DNA of 64,000 bases. Source: CAVPFA01 sp963703655. Its GTDB lineage: Bacteria; Actinomycetota; Acidimicrobiia; Acidimicrobiales; Bog-793. This document shows, piece by piece, positions 1-8,423 of this stretch. Numbering within the stretch: the stretch's first letter is position 1; every line of letters starts with the position of its first letter. The DNA lies in NCBI GenBank assembly GCA_963703655.1, contig CAVPFA010000003.1, forward strand, positions 62,001 through 126,000. Direction: 5' to 3'. The position numbers and the translations under genes are program-made. The notes beneath the pieces were generated by a model. That model made no database searches. It had not been told where the DNA came from and worked only from the letters and a program-made list of their open reading frames with translations.

Positions 1-1340
1 GACTCTGTTCCTCGATCGCGGGGGCGGCGCTGGCCGAGACCGGCCGGGCAGCGGTCGCTTTGTTGGACCTGGACCGGTTCAAGGAGGTCAACGACACCCT
101 TGGCCACAGCACCGGCGACCGGCTGCTGTGCGAGGTCGCCGAACGCCTAGTCCGCGAGCAGCGGGCGGGCGGCGGTTGCGCGGCTCGGGGGAGACGAGTT
201 CGTGCTGGTCGTTCCCGACATCATCGGGCCCGAGGAGGCCCTGGGCATAGTCCGTGACCTTCTCGCCGCGATCGCGAGACCGATGGACATCGACGGCATC
301 ACGCTTGCGATCACCGCCGCGGCAGGCGTCTCACTCGCGCCCGAACACGGGGACAACGTCGCAACCCTCCTTCAGAGGGCCGACATCGCGATGTATCACG
401 CCAAAGAGAAACGGTCCGGTATCGAGCTGTACTCGCCCGCCCACGACCAGAGCATGCAAAGAAAGCTCCTCCTCGGAGGTCACCTCGCCGAGGCGCTCGC
501 CACCGGCAAGCAGCTGAGCGTGATGTACCAGCCGATCGCCGGCCTGGTGTCGGGCGAGGTGGTCCGTGTCGAGGTGCTGGCGCGCTGGTTCCATCCAGAG
601 CACGGTCAGGTGCCGGCGGACGAGTTCATCGCGATCGCAGAACAGATGGGACTCATCGGCCAGATCACCAATTTCGTGCTCACCGAGGCGTGCTCCAGGC
701 GGCCCAATGGCAGCGCGACGGCCTCGACATCGGGCTTGCGATCAATCTCTCGGGGCGCGACCTGTCGGATCGCTCGCTCGTCCGCAAGGTCACCGAGCAC
801 CTGGCGGCGAACGCTCTCCCGGCCAGCTCGCTCACCCTCGAGATCACCGAGACCGAGGTCATGGCCGACATCGGAGAGGCCAGCGGAGTGCTCGGACAAC
901 TCTCCGAGCTCGGAGTGCGGATAGCCGTCGACGACTACGGGACCGGTTACTCGTCGCTCGCCTACCTTCACCGGCTGCCGGTCAACGAACTGAAGCTCGA
1001 CCGGTCATTCGTCGCCAACGTCGCTGCGGACCAGAGCAACTCGATCATCGTCCGCTCCTCGATCGCAATGGCGCACTCGCTGGGCCTGTCCGTCGTCGCC
1101 GAGGGAGCCGAGGACGAGGTCACGTGCGCCATCCTCGCCGATGCCGGCTGCGACGCGGTACAGGGCTACTATTTCTCACCCCCATTGGGACTCGATGATC
1201 TGCTCCGCTGGTTTGCCACGCACCCGCGGCTCAGGTTCTCTCATGAGATCCCTTCATCGCGGCCGCTGCGGATCATTCCGGGTCGCATGGAAGACGTGCC
1301 CGCCGCCAGCGGAGAGGGCAGCTCAACGCTCAGAGGCTGA
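1..1340 (+). pseudogene. GGDEF-EAL cyclic-di-GMP protein, 5' partial, two frameshifts
   Basis: The start of this diguanylate cyclase/phosphodiesterase lies outside the window. The first frame reads ALLDLDRFKEVNDTLGH, typical of GGDEF domains. A break near 165-180 moves to the frame carrying an intact ARLGGDEFVLVV, and a break near 690-705 moves back to the original frame. The EAL signature is EVLARW instead of E(A/V)LLRW, followed by NLSGRDL, EITETEV, DDYGTGYSSLAYL, LKLDRSFV and VAEGAED, so most phosphodiesterase metal and base residues are present. Because both domains are conserved on either side of each break, I think the breaks are sequence errors and that the gene encodes a bifunctional or EAL-active protein. 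True decay cannot be excluded. Confidence 0.8.
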
Positions 1341-1617
1341 GCGCCTCACCTGACCGGCGAAGGCGGCCGTTGCGGGCCCATCGCCGGCCCAGGCCCTCAG
1401 GCGCTTCCGCGCCGAACAGCAACCAACAGCGGGCAGGTCCACCTGAGGACCCCCGCCGGCGATCCGGCCGGGTCAGGCGCGCCCGTGTACCGTCAGGCTG
1501 GCCAGCGTCGATCCTCGCCCGTGTGCGGGCGTTTCGGCGCCGCTTCTCTAGCCCGTTACCAGCGTGGTTGGTGTGACCATTGTGCAGAAGCTCTCTGAAC
1601 TGGGATGATGTGAACGT

Positions 1618-1799
1618 GGGGGATTTGAGGGCACCGGTAGCTCGGTGTATCGCCCTCGTCTCCCCCGACCGTGGTCCCTGGTTGTGAAGGGAGGTGGTCG
1701 AATTGGCAAAGCGTCTTCCGATTTGGGGCTGAGCTAACGGCTTTGACCGGCCGAGCTCAGGGTAGGAGCCGCCGTTGCTTGTCATGATGACGGCGGCTC
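1618..1799 (+). ncRNA. candidate structured RNA or leader: series of strong hairpins
   Basis: The gap 1341-1969 between the EAL gene and the MFS gene has no convincing ORF. Its middle folds into consecutive hairpins. The first pairs GGGGGA (1618-1623) and GAGGGC (1627-1632) with GCCCTC (1652-1657) and TCCCCC (1661-1666), with a 3x3 internal loop and a small ACC/GGT apical stem. The second pairs TCCCT (1675-1679) with AGGGA (1688-1692) inside GACC/GGTC. The third pairs CTGAGCT (1729-1735) with AGCTCAG (1754-1760). The last pairs GAGCCGCCGT (1766-1775) with ACGGCGGCTC (1790-1799). I do not recognise a known riboswitch. It could be a cis-regulatory leader of the MFS gene, a small RNA, or just a terminator region; the strand is assumed. 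I see nothing supportable in 1341-1617 or 1800-1969. Confidence 0.35.
1766..1799 (+). terminator. 10-bp perfect hairpin, possible terminator
   Basis: GAGCCGCCGT and ACGGCGGCTC form a perfect 10-bp stem around a 14-nt loop, followed by only a short TT. Without a U-run it is a weak intrinsic terminator. It closes the hairpin series described at 1618-1799 and lies about 170 bp before the MFS start. Confidence 0.35.
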
Positions 1800-1969
1800 T
1801 TGCCAAGGATTATCGGAGCGGCAGGCGGAAACCTTTAGCTAAACGAGGCTCCCGTCTGCCGCTCTCCGCGCCCTCGGCGGACTCCGCTCGGGCCGTGCCG
1901 GACTTCGGCGCACCGGGCTCGAGCGGGGATCATGCGCACCAGAGCGCGGAGCGCGAGCGATGATGAGCT

Positions 1970-3361
1970 GTGACCTTCGAGGCGCCGATCCCGTATCGTG
2001 AGAGGCGCCTCGCGGTCGCACAGTCACTCGGCCGGTCGCTCGGGCGACGATTCGGCTATCTCTGGGCGACTTTCGCGGTCGCGAGCCTCGGCGACGGCTT
2101 CGGCTACGGAGCCGTCCCCCTCCTTGCCCTCGTCGTGGATCCGCATCCGATCCCTGTGGCCTCTGTCGCGGCGGCCGACACGTTCCCGTGGCTCGTGCTG
2201 GCGCTGCCTGCCGGCGCGCTGGCAGACCGCATGGAACGAGGCCGGCTCATGGCTGTGGTCAACCTGGCGCGCGGCGTCGTGCTGGCACTACTGGCAGTGC
2301 TCGTGGCGATTCATCGCATCGACCTTGCGCTCCTGCTCGTTCTCGTGTTCGCGAACGGCGGGGCACGTGCGATCTACTACTCCGGCTCGCAGGCGACCGT
2401 GCCCGAGCTGATCCCGACCGCGTCGCTCGCCCGCGCGAACGGGATCCTCAGCGGCACAGAAGCCGCCACCGAGCACCTCGGCGGACCGGTGCTCGGGACT
2501 CTCGCATTCGCGGCCGCGAAGGCACTTCCCTTCTTGGCCGATGCGGCTGCGGTCGGAGTCTCGGGCCTGTCGCTGTTGGGCTTTCGCACCCGGCGCCCAA
2601 GGGGCGCTCAGGCGCACGGTGCCATATTGGACGGTGCCCGGCGCCTCGCGAGGGACCGGCCGCTACGGCTTCTCGTTACCCTGCTCGCGACCTTGGCCGG
2701 GTTGCAGGGGCTCGTCATGGGCGTCCTCGTCATAATCGCGACGACCGACTGGGGAGTGCACAGGAGTCTCTACGGCCTGTTCCTCGCGGCCGGCGCCGTG
2801 GGCAACGTGCCCGGAGCCCTGCTCGCAGACCGCGTCGCGCGCCGTATCGGGAGCATTCCGACGCTGATCTCCAGCGCTGTCATATCGGGAGGCGCCTATC
2901 TCGTCATGGCCTTCGCGACGGGTTGGTTCGTCGCCGGCGCGGCTTTCGCAGTGGTGAGCTTTGCCGTCTATGCCGGCAGCGTCATAGCGAATTCCCTGCG
3001 CCAGCGGCTGACACCCCAGGAGCTGATGGGTCGGGTCGGCTCCGCGTGGCGCGGCATCGTGTGGGGCGCCTTCCCGGTCGGCTCGCTCATCGGCGGCAGC
3101 CTCGCAGACCTCGGCGGACTGCGCCTTCCGCTGTTCATCGCGGGAGTGGCTCAATGTGTCGTCGCAGCAGCTCTGGCCCGGCCGCTCACTAGAAGCCTTG
3201 CTGCTGCCGATCGAGCGGCATCGTCGCCCCACGACCAGACCGGCGCCGCACGAGGCCCCGGCAGCGCTACCTCGCCGACGTCGCAGAAACGCCGGCTGCA
3301 CAGCCGTTCACGCGGCCTTTCCCTTCACCACGGGCGCTCGTCCAGGACCCGGCGGCGGTAA
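1970..3361 (+). CDS. MFS transporter, MFS_3 (EntS-like) type
   Basis: This 463-residue membrane protein has about 12 hydrophobic segments. It opens with the LWATFAVASLGDGFGYGAVPLLAL pattern seen in MFS_3/EntS-like exporters, and the loop after TM2 has ALADRMERGRLM, the usual MFS D-R-x-G-R-(R/K) motif. The C-terminus is a hydrophilic Arg-rich tail of about 50 residues. The GTG start at 1970 is the first in frame; there is no clear Shine-Dalgarno, so a slightly later start is possible. Substrate is unknown. The gene ends 37 bp inside the convergent DUF1707 gene, so the two transcripts overlap. Confidence 0.85.
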   Translation: MTFEAPIPYRERRLAVAQSLGRSLGRRFGYLWATFAVASLGDGFGYGAVPLLALVVDPHPIPVASVAAADTFPWLVLALPAGALADRMERGRLMAVVNLARGVVLALLAVLVAIHRIDLALLLVLVFANGGARAIYYSGSQATVPELIPTASLARANGILSGTEAATEHLGGPVLGTLAFAAAKALPFLADAAAVGVSGLSLLGFRTRRPRGAQAHGAILDGARRLARDRPLRLLVTLLATLAGLQGLVMGVLVIIATTDWGVHRSLYGLFLAAGAVGNVPGALLADRVARRIGSIPTLISSAVISGGAYLVMAFATGWFVAGAAFAVVSFAVYAGSVIANSLRQRLTPQELMGRVGSAWRGIVWGAFPVGSLIGGSLADLGGLRLPLFIAGVAQCVVAAALARPLTRSLAAADRAASSPHDQTGAARGPGSATSPTSQKRRLHSRSRGLSLHHGRSSRTRRR

Positions 3362-3786
3362 CGATAGCGGCGGCCGAAACGGTCCCGGCGCCACACGAAG
3401 AACACGATAAGCCCTATCAGCAGCCAGGGCACGTGCGGGACGAGAAGAAACGGCCCGCGCGACGCGACCGCGGCGGACCAGGCTGTAGCGAGCACTAGCA
3501 AGGCAACGAGCACCGCGAGCGCCCTAGGCCGACGCCGGGGCATGGGTGTCTTCTCGGCCGGACCGATACTGGGCAGATCGGAGAGCAGACCGGCGAAGTC
3601 CGCCCGCGTCTTGGCCCCCATGGCCCGATCCAGGCGCTCCTGGAATTCTGCTGCGTCGAGGCGCCCCTCGCCGTAGTGCTTGGAGAGTGCCTCGGCTATC
3701 TCGTTGCGCTCAGCATCCGAGACGCGCATGGCACCCGGATCTGGCCGCTGCTGCGATCCGGAAGGAGCGTCCCAGCGCGATTCCAT
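3325..3786 (-). CDS. DUF1707 (SHOCT-like) membrane protein
   Basis: The N-terminal half contains MRVSDAERNEIAEAL, KHYGEGRLDAAEFQERLDRA and TRADFAGLLSDLP, which together are the DUF1707 domain found near the N-terminus of many actinobacterial membrane proteins. Two hydrophobic segments follow and then an Arg-rich tail. Function is unknown for the family. I chose ATG at 3786, 2 bp after the PspC gene stop; an ATG at 3825 would overlap that gene by 38 bp. Order and spacing indicate co-transcription with the PspC protein, next to a PspC-fused kinase transcribed away from it, so this may be part of an envelope-stress group. Confidence 0.75.
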   Translation of the reverse strand: MESRWDAPSGSQQRPDPGAMRVSDAERNEIAEALSKHYGEGRLDAAEFQERLDRAMGAKTRADFAGLLSDLPSIGPAEKTPMPRRRPRALAVLVALLVLATAWSAAVASRGPFLLVPHVPWLLIGLIVFFVWRRDRFGRRYRYRRRVLDERPW

Positions 3787-3787
3787 G

Positions 3788-4054
3788 TCAGCGGTACCGG
3801 GCGTGATCGAGGACCTGAGTAGCAACCGGCACGTCAGAGCCTTCCTGCGGGATCAACAGCCAAGCGGCCGCATAAAGCGGAACGCCCGCACCGCCGAGCA
3901 AAGTCAGGGCCACGAGGGCGATCCGGACAAGGGTCACGTCGACGTCGAAATAAGCGGCGAAGCCCGCGGCGACGCCGGCCAGCATCCGCCCGTCGAGTGA
4001 CCTGCGGAGAAGCTGCGGCTCCTCCAGTTTCTCTTGAGTCGTCATGGTATCCAT
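3788..4054 (-). CDS. PspC-domain membrane protein
   Basis: A small protein of about 88 residues with the core RRSLDGRMLAGVAAGFAAYF, DVDVTLVRIALV and GVPLYAAAWLLIP. This is the PspC domain: a short amphipathic start, then two membrane-associated hydrophobic stretches ending in a WLLIP motif. PspC proteins work in phage-shock/envelope-stress sensing in some bacteria. The start is uncertain: ATG at 4054, ATG at 4045 or an upstream ATG at 4099 are possible, and none has a strong ribosome site. It is divergent from the PspC-fused histidine kinase at 4148, with about 90 bp between them for shared control. Confidence 0.75.
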   Translation of the reverse strand: MDTMTTQEKLEEPQLLRRSLDGRMLAGVAAGFAAYFDVDVTLVRIALVALTLLGGAGVPLYAAAWLLIPQEGSDVPVATQVLDHARYR

Positions 4055-4147
4055 ACGACGATCATCTGCTCTTTGATGCGGATGGGGAATCGGGGACAAC
4101 CCGGATCTAACCCTGAGAGCACTGCGAGCTCATGAGGGACACACCCG

Positions 4148-5467
4148 ATGGTGTCGGTGGCGCCAAGGCGCGATCATCGTTGTATCTCAGACCAAATCAA
4201 GTCATGGCCGCGCCGGTGGGACGCTCCGCCCCGAGGCAGGCGCTGTCCCGGCAGGGGTCGTCTCTACCGCAGCCGGGAAGACCGCATTGTCGCCGGCATT
4301 GCAGGCGGGATCGCGGCGAGGCTGGGCAGGGACGTGACGGTGGTTCGCGTCGTGCTGGTGCTTCTGGCTCTGAGCGGGTTCGGTCTCGTGGGCTACGTCG
4401 TCGCATGGTTGCTGCTCCCAGCCGAAGGCTCTTCGGAGACGATTGCCCAGCGCGCAGTCTCGGACTCACGCGGGATCACGCTCGCGCTCGCGCTCGTGCC
4501 GGCGCTGGTGCTCCTCTTACTTCTGGCTTCGGCACTGCACGCCGGTTTCCTGGCCTCGATCGCACCTCCGCTGGTGATCAGCGCGGCAGGGCTCGTCCTC
4601 ATCTACCGCAACGCCGAGGAGGACGAGCGGGCCCGGCTGAGCGGATCCGTGGAGGCTCTCTTCCAGTTCGGTGCCGGCAGCTCTCGCTCGCGGCGCGACG
4701 CGGTCCTGCGTGTCGCCGGGGGTCTGATGCTGCTCGTGGCCGGCCTCGTCGTCATCACCGACGTCCGTTCGTCCTGGCGGATTCTCGGCGGAACCGTGCT
4801 CCTGATGGCGGCAATCGTTGTCGTCTTCGGCCCGTGGTGGCTGAGGTTGGCGCGCGACCTCGTCGACGAGCGCCAGGCGCGGATACGGGCCGAGGAGCGC
4901 GCCGACATGGCGGCGCGTGTCCACGACTCGGTCCTCCAGACCTTGGCCATGATCCAACGGTCCGCGAATCAGCCGCAGGAGGTTGCGAGGCTGGCCCGCG
5001 CCCAAGAGCGCGAGCTTCGGTCGTGGTTGTTCGAAGGGCGCGCTCCCGGGTCCTTTGGGGCGGAGGGACCGGCGACACTGGCGGCAGGGGTCGAGCAGAT
5101 CGAGCGCGAGGTCGAAGGCGCTCACGGAGTCGCCGTGGAGTCCGTGACAGTCGGCGACTCGCCGCTCGACGACGAGCTGCGAGCGCTCCTCGCGGCCGGC
5201 AGAGAGGCGACCGTGAACGCCGCCAAGTGGTCGGGGGCCCCTTCGGTGTCGATCTACGTCGAAGTCGAGCCGAAACGGGTCTCCATGTTCGTCCGGGACC
5301 GCGGCGCCGGCTTCGACTCCGAGGCGATCGCCGCCGACCGCAAGGGGATCGCCGAGTCGATCCGCGGCCGGATGCAGCGCCACGGCGGCACTGCCGTCAT
5401 CCGCTCCGCGCCGGGAGGAGGGACCGAGGTCGAGCTCAGCGTGCCGAGGCGCGTCGTGCGCGCATGA
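4148..5467 (+). CDS. PspC-fused sensor histidine kinase (HisKA_3 type)
   Basis: The 439-residue protein starts with a PspC domain (residues about 38-95, LYRSREDRIVAGIAGGIAAR to AWLLLPAEG). Four or so further membrane segments follow to about residue 232, then a cytoplasmic kinase. The dimerisation helix has MAARVHDSVLQTL with the likely phospho-histidine at about residue 259. The ATPase domain has N in EATVNAAKW, the DRGAGFD G-box and a terminal GGGTEVELSVP. The DHp sequence places it with NarL/LuxR-partner kinases (HisKA_3). Its stop overlaps the ATG of the response regulator (ATGA), so the two make a two-component system. The PspC part suggests it senses membrane state, which is inference. 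Confidence 0.88.
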   Translation: MVSVAPRRDHRCISDQIKSWPRRWDAPPRGRRCPGRGRLYRSREDRIVAGIAGGIAARLGRDVTVVRVVLVLLALSGFGLVGYVVAWLLLPAEGSSETIAQRAVSDSRGITLALALVPALVLLLLLASALHAGFLASIAPPLVISAAGLVLIYRNAEEDERARLSGSVEALFQFGAGSSRSRRDAVLRVAGGLMLLVAGLVVITDVRSSWRILGGTVLLMAAIVVVFGPWWLRLARDLVDERQARIRAEERADMAARVHDSVLQTLAMIQRSANQPQEVARLARAQERELRSWLFEGRAPGSFGAEGPATLAAGVEQIEREVEGAHGVAVESVTVGDSPLDDELRALLAAGREATVNAAKWSGAPSVSIYVEVEPKRVSMFVRDRGAGFDSEAIAADRKGIAESIRGRMQRHGGTAVIRSAPGGGTEVELSVPRRVVRA

Positions 5468-6126
5468 TCCCGCCGGGTGCGCCGAGGGTCTTCCTCGTCG
5501 ACGACCACCACCTTTTTCGCGCCGGGGTCCGCAGCGAGCTGGGTGATGCGGTCCAAGTTGTGGGAGAAGCCGACGAAGTGCCCGCCGCCATCGAGCTGAT
5601 CGCGGAGCGCCTCCCAGACGTCGTGCTGCTCGACGTGCATCTGCCGGGCGGCGGCGGCAAGGCGGTGATCGAGGCCATCAAGCCAAGGCACCCGGAGGTT
5701 CGTTTCCTAGCGCTGTCGGTCTCCGACGCGCCCGAGGACGTGATCGCCGTCATCCGGGCCGGAGCACGTGGATATGTGACCAAGACGATCTCGGGACCTG
5801 ACCTCGTCGACGCGGTACGCCGGGTTGCGGCCGGCGACGCCGTCTTCTCGCCCCGCCTGGCGGGCTTCGTGCTTGACGCGTTCGCCTCGATGCCCGGCGG
5901 GACCGACCTACCGGGCTCGCTCGATCCCGAGCTCGACGACCTCACCCCGCGCGAACGCGAGGTCCTCCGTCTCATCGCCCGCGGCTATACCTACAAGGAG
6001 ATCGCTCGCGACCTCACCATCTCGGTCAAGACGGTCGAAAGCCACGTCTCGGCGGTGCTACGCAAGCTGCAGCTCTCGTCTCGCCACCAGCTCACCCAGT
6101 GGGCGACGGAACGCCGATTGATCTGA
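5464..6126 (+). CDS. LuxR/NarL-family response regulator
   Basis: This 220-residue protein has a receiver domain with acidic pair D13-D14, phospho-acceptor D57 in LLDVHLPGG and conserved K in YVTKTIS. After a linker comes a C-terminal LuxR helix-turn-helix with LTPREREVLRLIARGYTYKE, IARDLTISVKTVESHVSAVL and RKLQ. The ATG overlaps the TGA of the kinase gene, so translation is coupled and the kinase is its partner. Targets may include the divergent PspC/DUF1707 genes, as inference from position. It ends 3 bp before the stop of a convergent MFS gene. Confidence 0.92.
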   Translation: MIPPGAPRVFLVDDHHLFRAGVRSELGDAVQVVGEADEVPAAIELIAERLPDVVLLDVHLPGGGGKAVIEAIKPRHPEVRFLALSVSDAPEDVIAVIRAGARGYVTKTISGPDLVDAVRRVAAGDAVFSPRLAGFVLDAFASMPGGTDLPGSLDPELDDLTPREREVLRLIARGYTYKEIARDLTISVKTVESHVSAVLRKLQLSSRHQLTQWATERRLI

Positions 6127-6129
6127 GAC

Positions 6130-7407
6130 CTACGCGTTGCCCAGTCGCAAACGGCGCAGCGGCCCTCGCATACGGAACACCAACCATGCGATCACGAGTC
6201 CCGCCGCCAGCGCCAGCTGGGTGAGCCCGAACGTCGCCCGCGCGCCGAGCGGGCCGAGGAGCGCCCCGGCGACAAGAGGGCTGACAACGGCCGTCAGGGC
6301 CCACACGCCGTTGAGCAGGCCCATCACGACCCCCAGTCCAACCCCGCTCCGGTTGGCCCCGGTCGCCCCCAACGGGTACCCCACCGTCCACAGGACCGAA
6401 CGCGCGGCGGAGGTGGCGCACAGCACGACGACCACGACCAACGGCGCCGTGCTCGCCGTGGCGGGGGAGAGCGCCAAAGCGAGCACGAGCGCGGCCACGA
6501 GGACGGTCCTCACCCTCACCGCCCTCTGCCCGAACCGGCTCGTGGCGGCGCTTCCCAGGATGAAGACCACCGCCGCGACCGAGAACACCAGCCCGATCAT
6601 TCCCTCCGAAGCCCCGGCGGCGTGCAGCTCGAGCGGCACCACGAGGGCGGTTATCCCATAGGTGGTGCCCGCCACGACGACCGCAGTCGTGGCACCGAGC
6701 ACCTTCGAGTCGGCCGCGGCAATGCGGATGCTCGCCAGGATGCCGGTGCGCACGACGGGGCTCGACCCCTCGATGTCGATCGAGGTCAGCATGATCGTCA
6801 TAAGCCCGACGAGGACGGCCGCAACGACGAACGGGGCCGCCAGGCCGAAGTACTGGGCGAGGAACCCGGCGAACGCAGGGCCGGCGATGCTCCCGAGACC
6901 CGAGACCGTGACCGTGCCCGCCAGCACCGACTCGTCGTGCGATGCGTTCGCCAACCAGGCGAGGGCGGCCGTCCACACCACGCCGTAGCCGAGGCCGAAC
7001 ACGAGCCGGGCGCCGAGCACCAGCACGTAGGAGGGGGCGAAGGCTTGGCCGGCAGTCGCCAGCGCGATCAGCCAGCCGGCGCACAAGGTCAGTCCCCGCG
7101 CACCGAAGCGATCGGCCAACGCGCCGGCGGGCACCGACACCGCAAGAGCCGCAAGACCCGTCGCGGCCAGCAGCGCAGCCGTCTGCACGCCGCTGAGCTG
7201 GAAGCGGTGCGCGTACGATGGCAGGAGCGGGGCGATGGCAGTCTGCAGCAGCGAGCTGAACAGCACGAGCGCATAGACTAAGAAACGAAGCCGGCGCACC
7301 CGGGGGTCGCCGGTCCGCACGCCGCTGTCAGACGCGACGACCTGGGCTTGCGACCGTGGATCGGTTGTGGGGGGCGTCTTCCGGCTCATCAGTCGTCGTT
7401 TCGTCAT
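6130..7407 (-). CDS. MFS transporter (DHA1-like) divergent from LysR-tryptophanase
   Basis: About 425 residues with 12 hydrophobic segments and an MFS loop motif ALADRFGARGLTL after TM2; later loops have SAATSRFGQRAVRV. The ORF extends upstream to 7560 but that would run through the LysR start and the operator, so I chose ATG 7407; ATG 7389 is also possible. It is divergent from the LysR gene at 7500, with a perfect palindrome at 7468-7484 between them. Regulation by that LysR protein and transport of tryptophan, indole or a related compound are inferences from position; the sequence does not fix the substrate. Confidence 0.85.
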   Translation of the reverse strand: MTKRRLMSRKTPPTTDPRSQAQVVASDSGVRTGDPRVRRLRFLVYALVLFSSLLQTAIAPLLPSYAHRFQLSGVQTAALLAATGLAALAVSVPAGALADRFGARGLTLCAGWLIALATAGQAFAPSYVLVLGARLVFGLGYGVVWTAALAWLANASHDESVLAGTVTVSGLGSIAGPAFAGFLAQYFGLAAPFVVAAVLVGLMTIMLTSIDIEGSSPVVRTGILASIRIAAADSKVLGATTAVVVAGTTYGITALVVPLELHAAGASEGMIGLVFSVAAVVFILGSAATSRFGQRAVRVRTVLVAALVLALALSPATASTAPLVVVVVLCATSAARSVLWTVGYPLGATGANRSGVGLGVVMGLLNGVWALTAVVSPLVAGALLGPLGARATFGLTQLALAAGLVIAWLVFRMRGPLRRLRLGNA

Positions 7408-7467
7408 CTTCGGTGTTGCAGTTATTTTCGGCTCTTGCTGGGCACCTCTGAGTACTTCTACTTTACG

Positions 7468-7484
7468 ATAAGGATTATCCTTAT
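7468..7484. promoter_or_regulatory. palindromic operator between MFS and LysR genes
   Basis: ATAAGGAT-T-ATCCTTAT is an 8-bp perfect inverted repeat with a 1-nt centre in an AT-rich patch of an otherwise GC-rich window. It lies 15 bp before the LysR start and about 60 bp before the MFS start. LysR proteins bind T-N11-A boxes with dyad symmetry in such divergent promoters, so this is the likely binding site. Confidence 0.6.
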
Positions 7485-7499
7485 TAAGCTGAATATCTG

Positions 7500-8423
7500 A
7501 TGGCAGAACGATCGGTATGGTTGATCGATAAGGGCGTGGGCCTTCGGGAGCTCCGGGCACTGCTCGTGGTGGCCGACCTGGGCTCGTTCAGGCGGGCGGC
7601 TACAGAGCTCGGCTACACGCAATCGTCGATCTCCCACCAGGTCGCCTCCCTGGAACGAGCCCTCGGAACCGAGCTCTTCACCAGGCCAGGGGGCCGCGGA
7701 GTCGTGAAGCTCACGCCGAGCGGCACGGCCGCCTACCGGCGTGCGCGGCGCGTCCTCGGCGAGGTCGAGGCCATCGGGGCCGACGTCGACAAGGCCCAGC
7801 ACGGCGAACGGGCGCGGATCCGCTGCGGCGTGTCGCAGACGACAGCGGCGGAGTTGATGCCGGCCGCGCTCCGCACGTTTCGTGAGCTCCACCCCGACGT
7901 CGAGGTCATCCTGAGCGAGGTCGAGGACAGCGAGGCGATCATGAGCGGGCTCGGCCGCGGACGCTTCGACCTGGCGTTCGCCCTCAACCCGGAGCCGGAC
8001 GAGCGAGTCGAGGCCATTGCGCTCATGGAGGACCCGTGGGTGATCCTCACCCGTCGCGACAGCCCCATCGCAGACGCGGAGCACCCCAGCTTTGACCTCA
8101 TCGACGGGGCAGACGTCGTCGCCTGGACCCGACGCTGGCGCAACCAGAACGAGCTCGAGGAGGCCTGGAACCGACGCGGCATCGCCCCGCGGATCGTCTA
8201 CAGGACCGATGACAACCTCGCCCTCCAGCGGCTCGTCGCCGCCGGCCTCGGGCACGCCTGCATCGGGCAGCTGGCGGCCCGGCGGGCCGTCGACGCCTCA
8301 CTGACCTGGCTCGCCCCTCGCGAGCGTCTCACGCCCCGGCAGGTCGCTCTGTGCTACCCGCGCCAACGCGAGCTCACCGGGACCGTTTCGGCTCTGATCT
8401 CGGCGATCCGGGCTATAGCGTGA
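7500..8423 (+). CDS. LysR-family transcriptional regulator
   Basis: This 307-residue protein has an N-terminal winged helix with LRALLVVADLGSFRRAATEL, GYTQSSISHQVASLERALG and ELFTRPGGRGV, the standard LysR reading head. The remainder is the effector-binding domain. The ATG at 7500 gives a normal N-terminus. The stop overlaps the GTG of the tryptophanase gene (GTGA), so regulator and enzyme are on one message. The effector is probably tryptophan or a related compound, judged by the enzyme it is coupled to. Confidence 0.92.
   Translation: MAERSVWLIDKGVGLRELRALLVVADLGSFRRAATELGYTQSSISHQVASLERALGTELFTRPGGRGVVKLTPSGTAAYRRARRVLGEVEAIGADVDKAQHGERARIRCGVSQTTAAELMPAALRTFRELHPDVEVILSEVEDSEAIMSGLGRGRFDLAFALNPEPDERVEAIALMEDPWVILTRRDSPIADAEHPSFDLIDGADVVAWTRRWRNQNELEEAWNRRGIAPRIVYRTDDNLALQRLVAAGLGHACIGQLAARRAVDASLTWLAPRERLTPRQVALCYPRQRELTGTVSALISAIRAIA

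Noticed and set aside
1341..1970. tRNA, RNase P or tmRNA in the gap
   Set aside because: No T-loop GTTCGA, no anticodon arm pattern and no RNase P or tmRNA signature seen.
4132..5463. Long plus-strand frame from 4132 running into the response regulator
   Set aside because: Its first part is Arg-rich shadow of the kinase gene; the receiver domain begins at ATG 5464 with an ATGA overlap.
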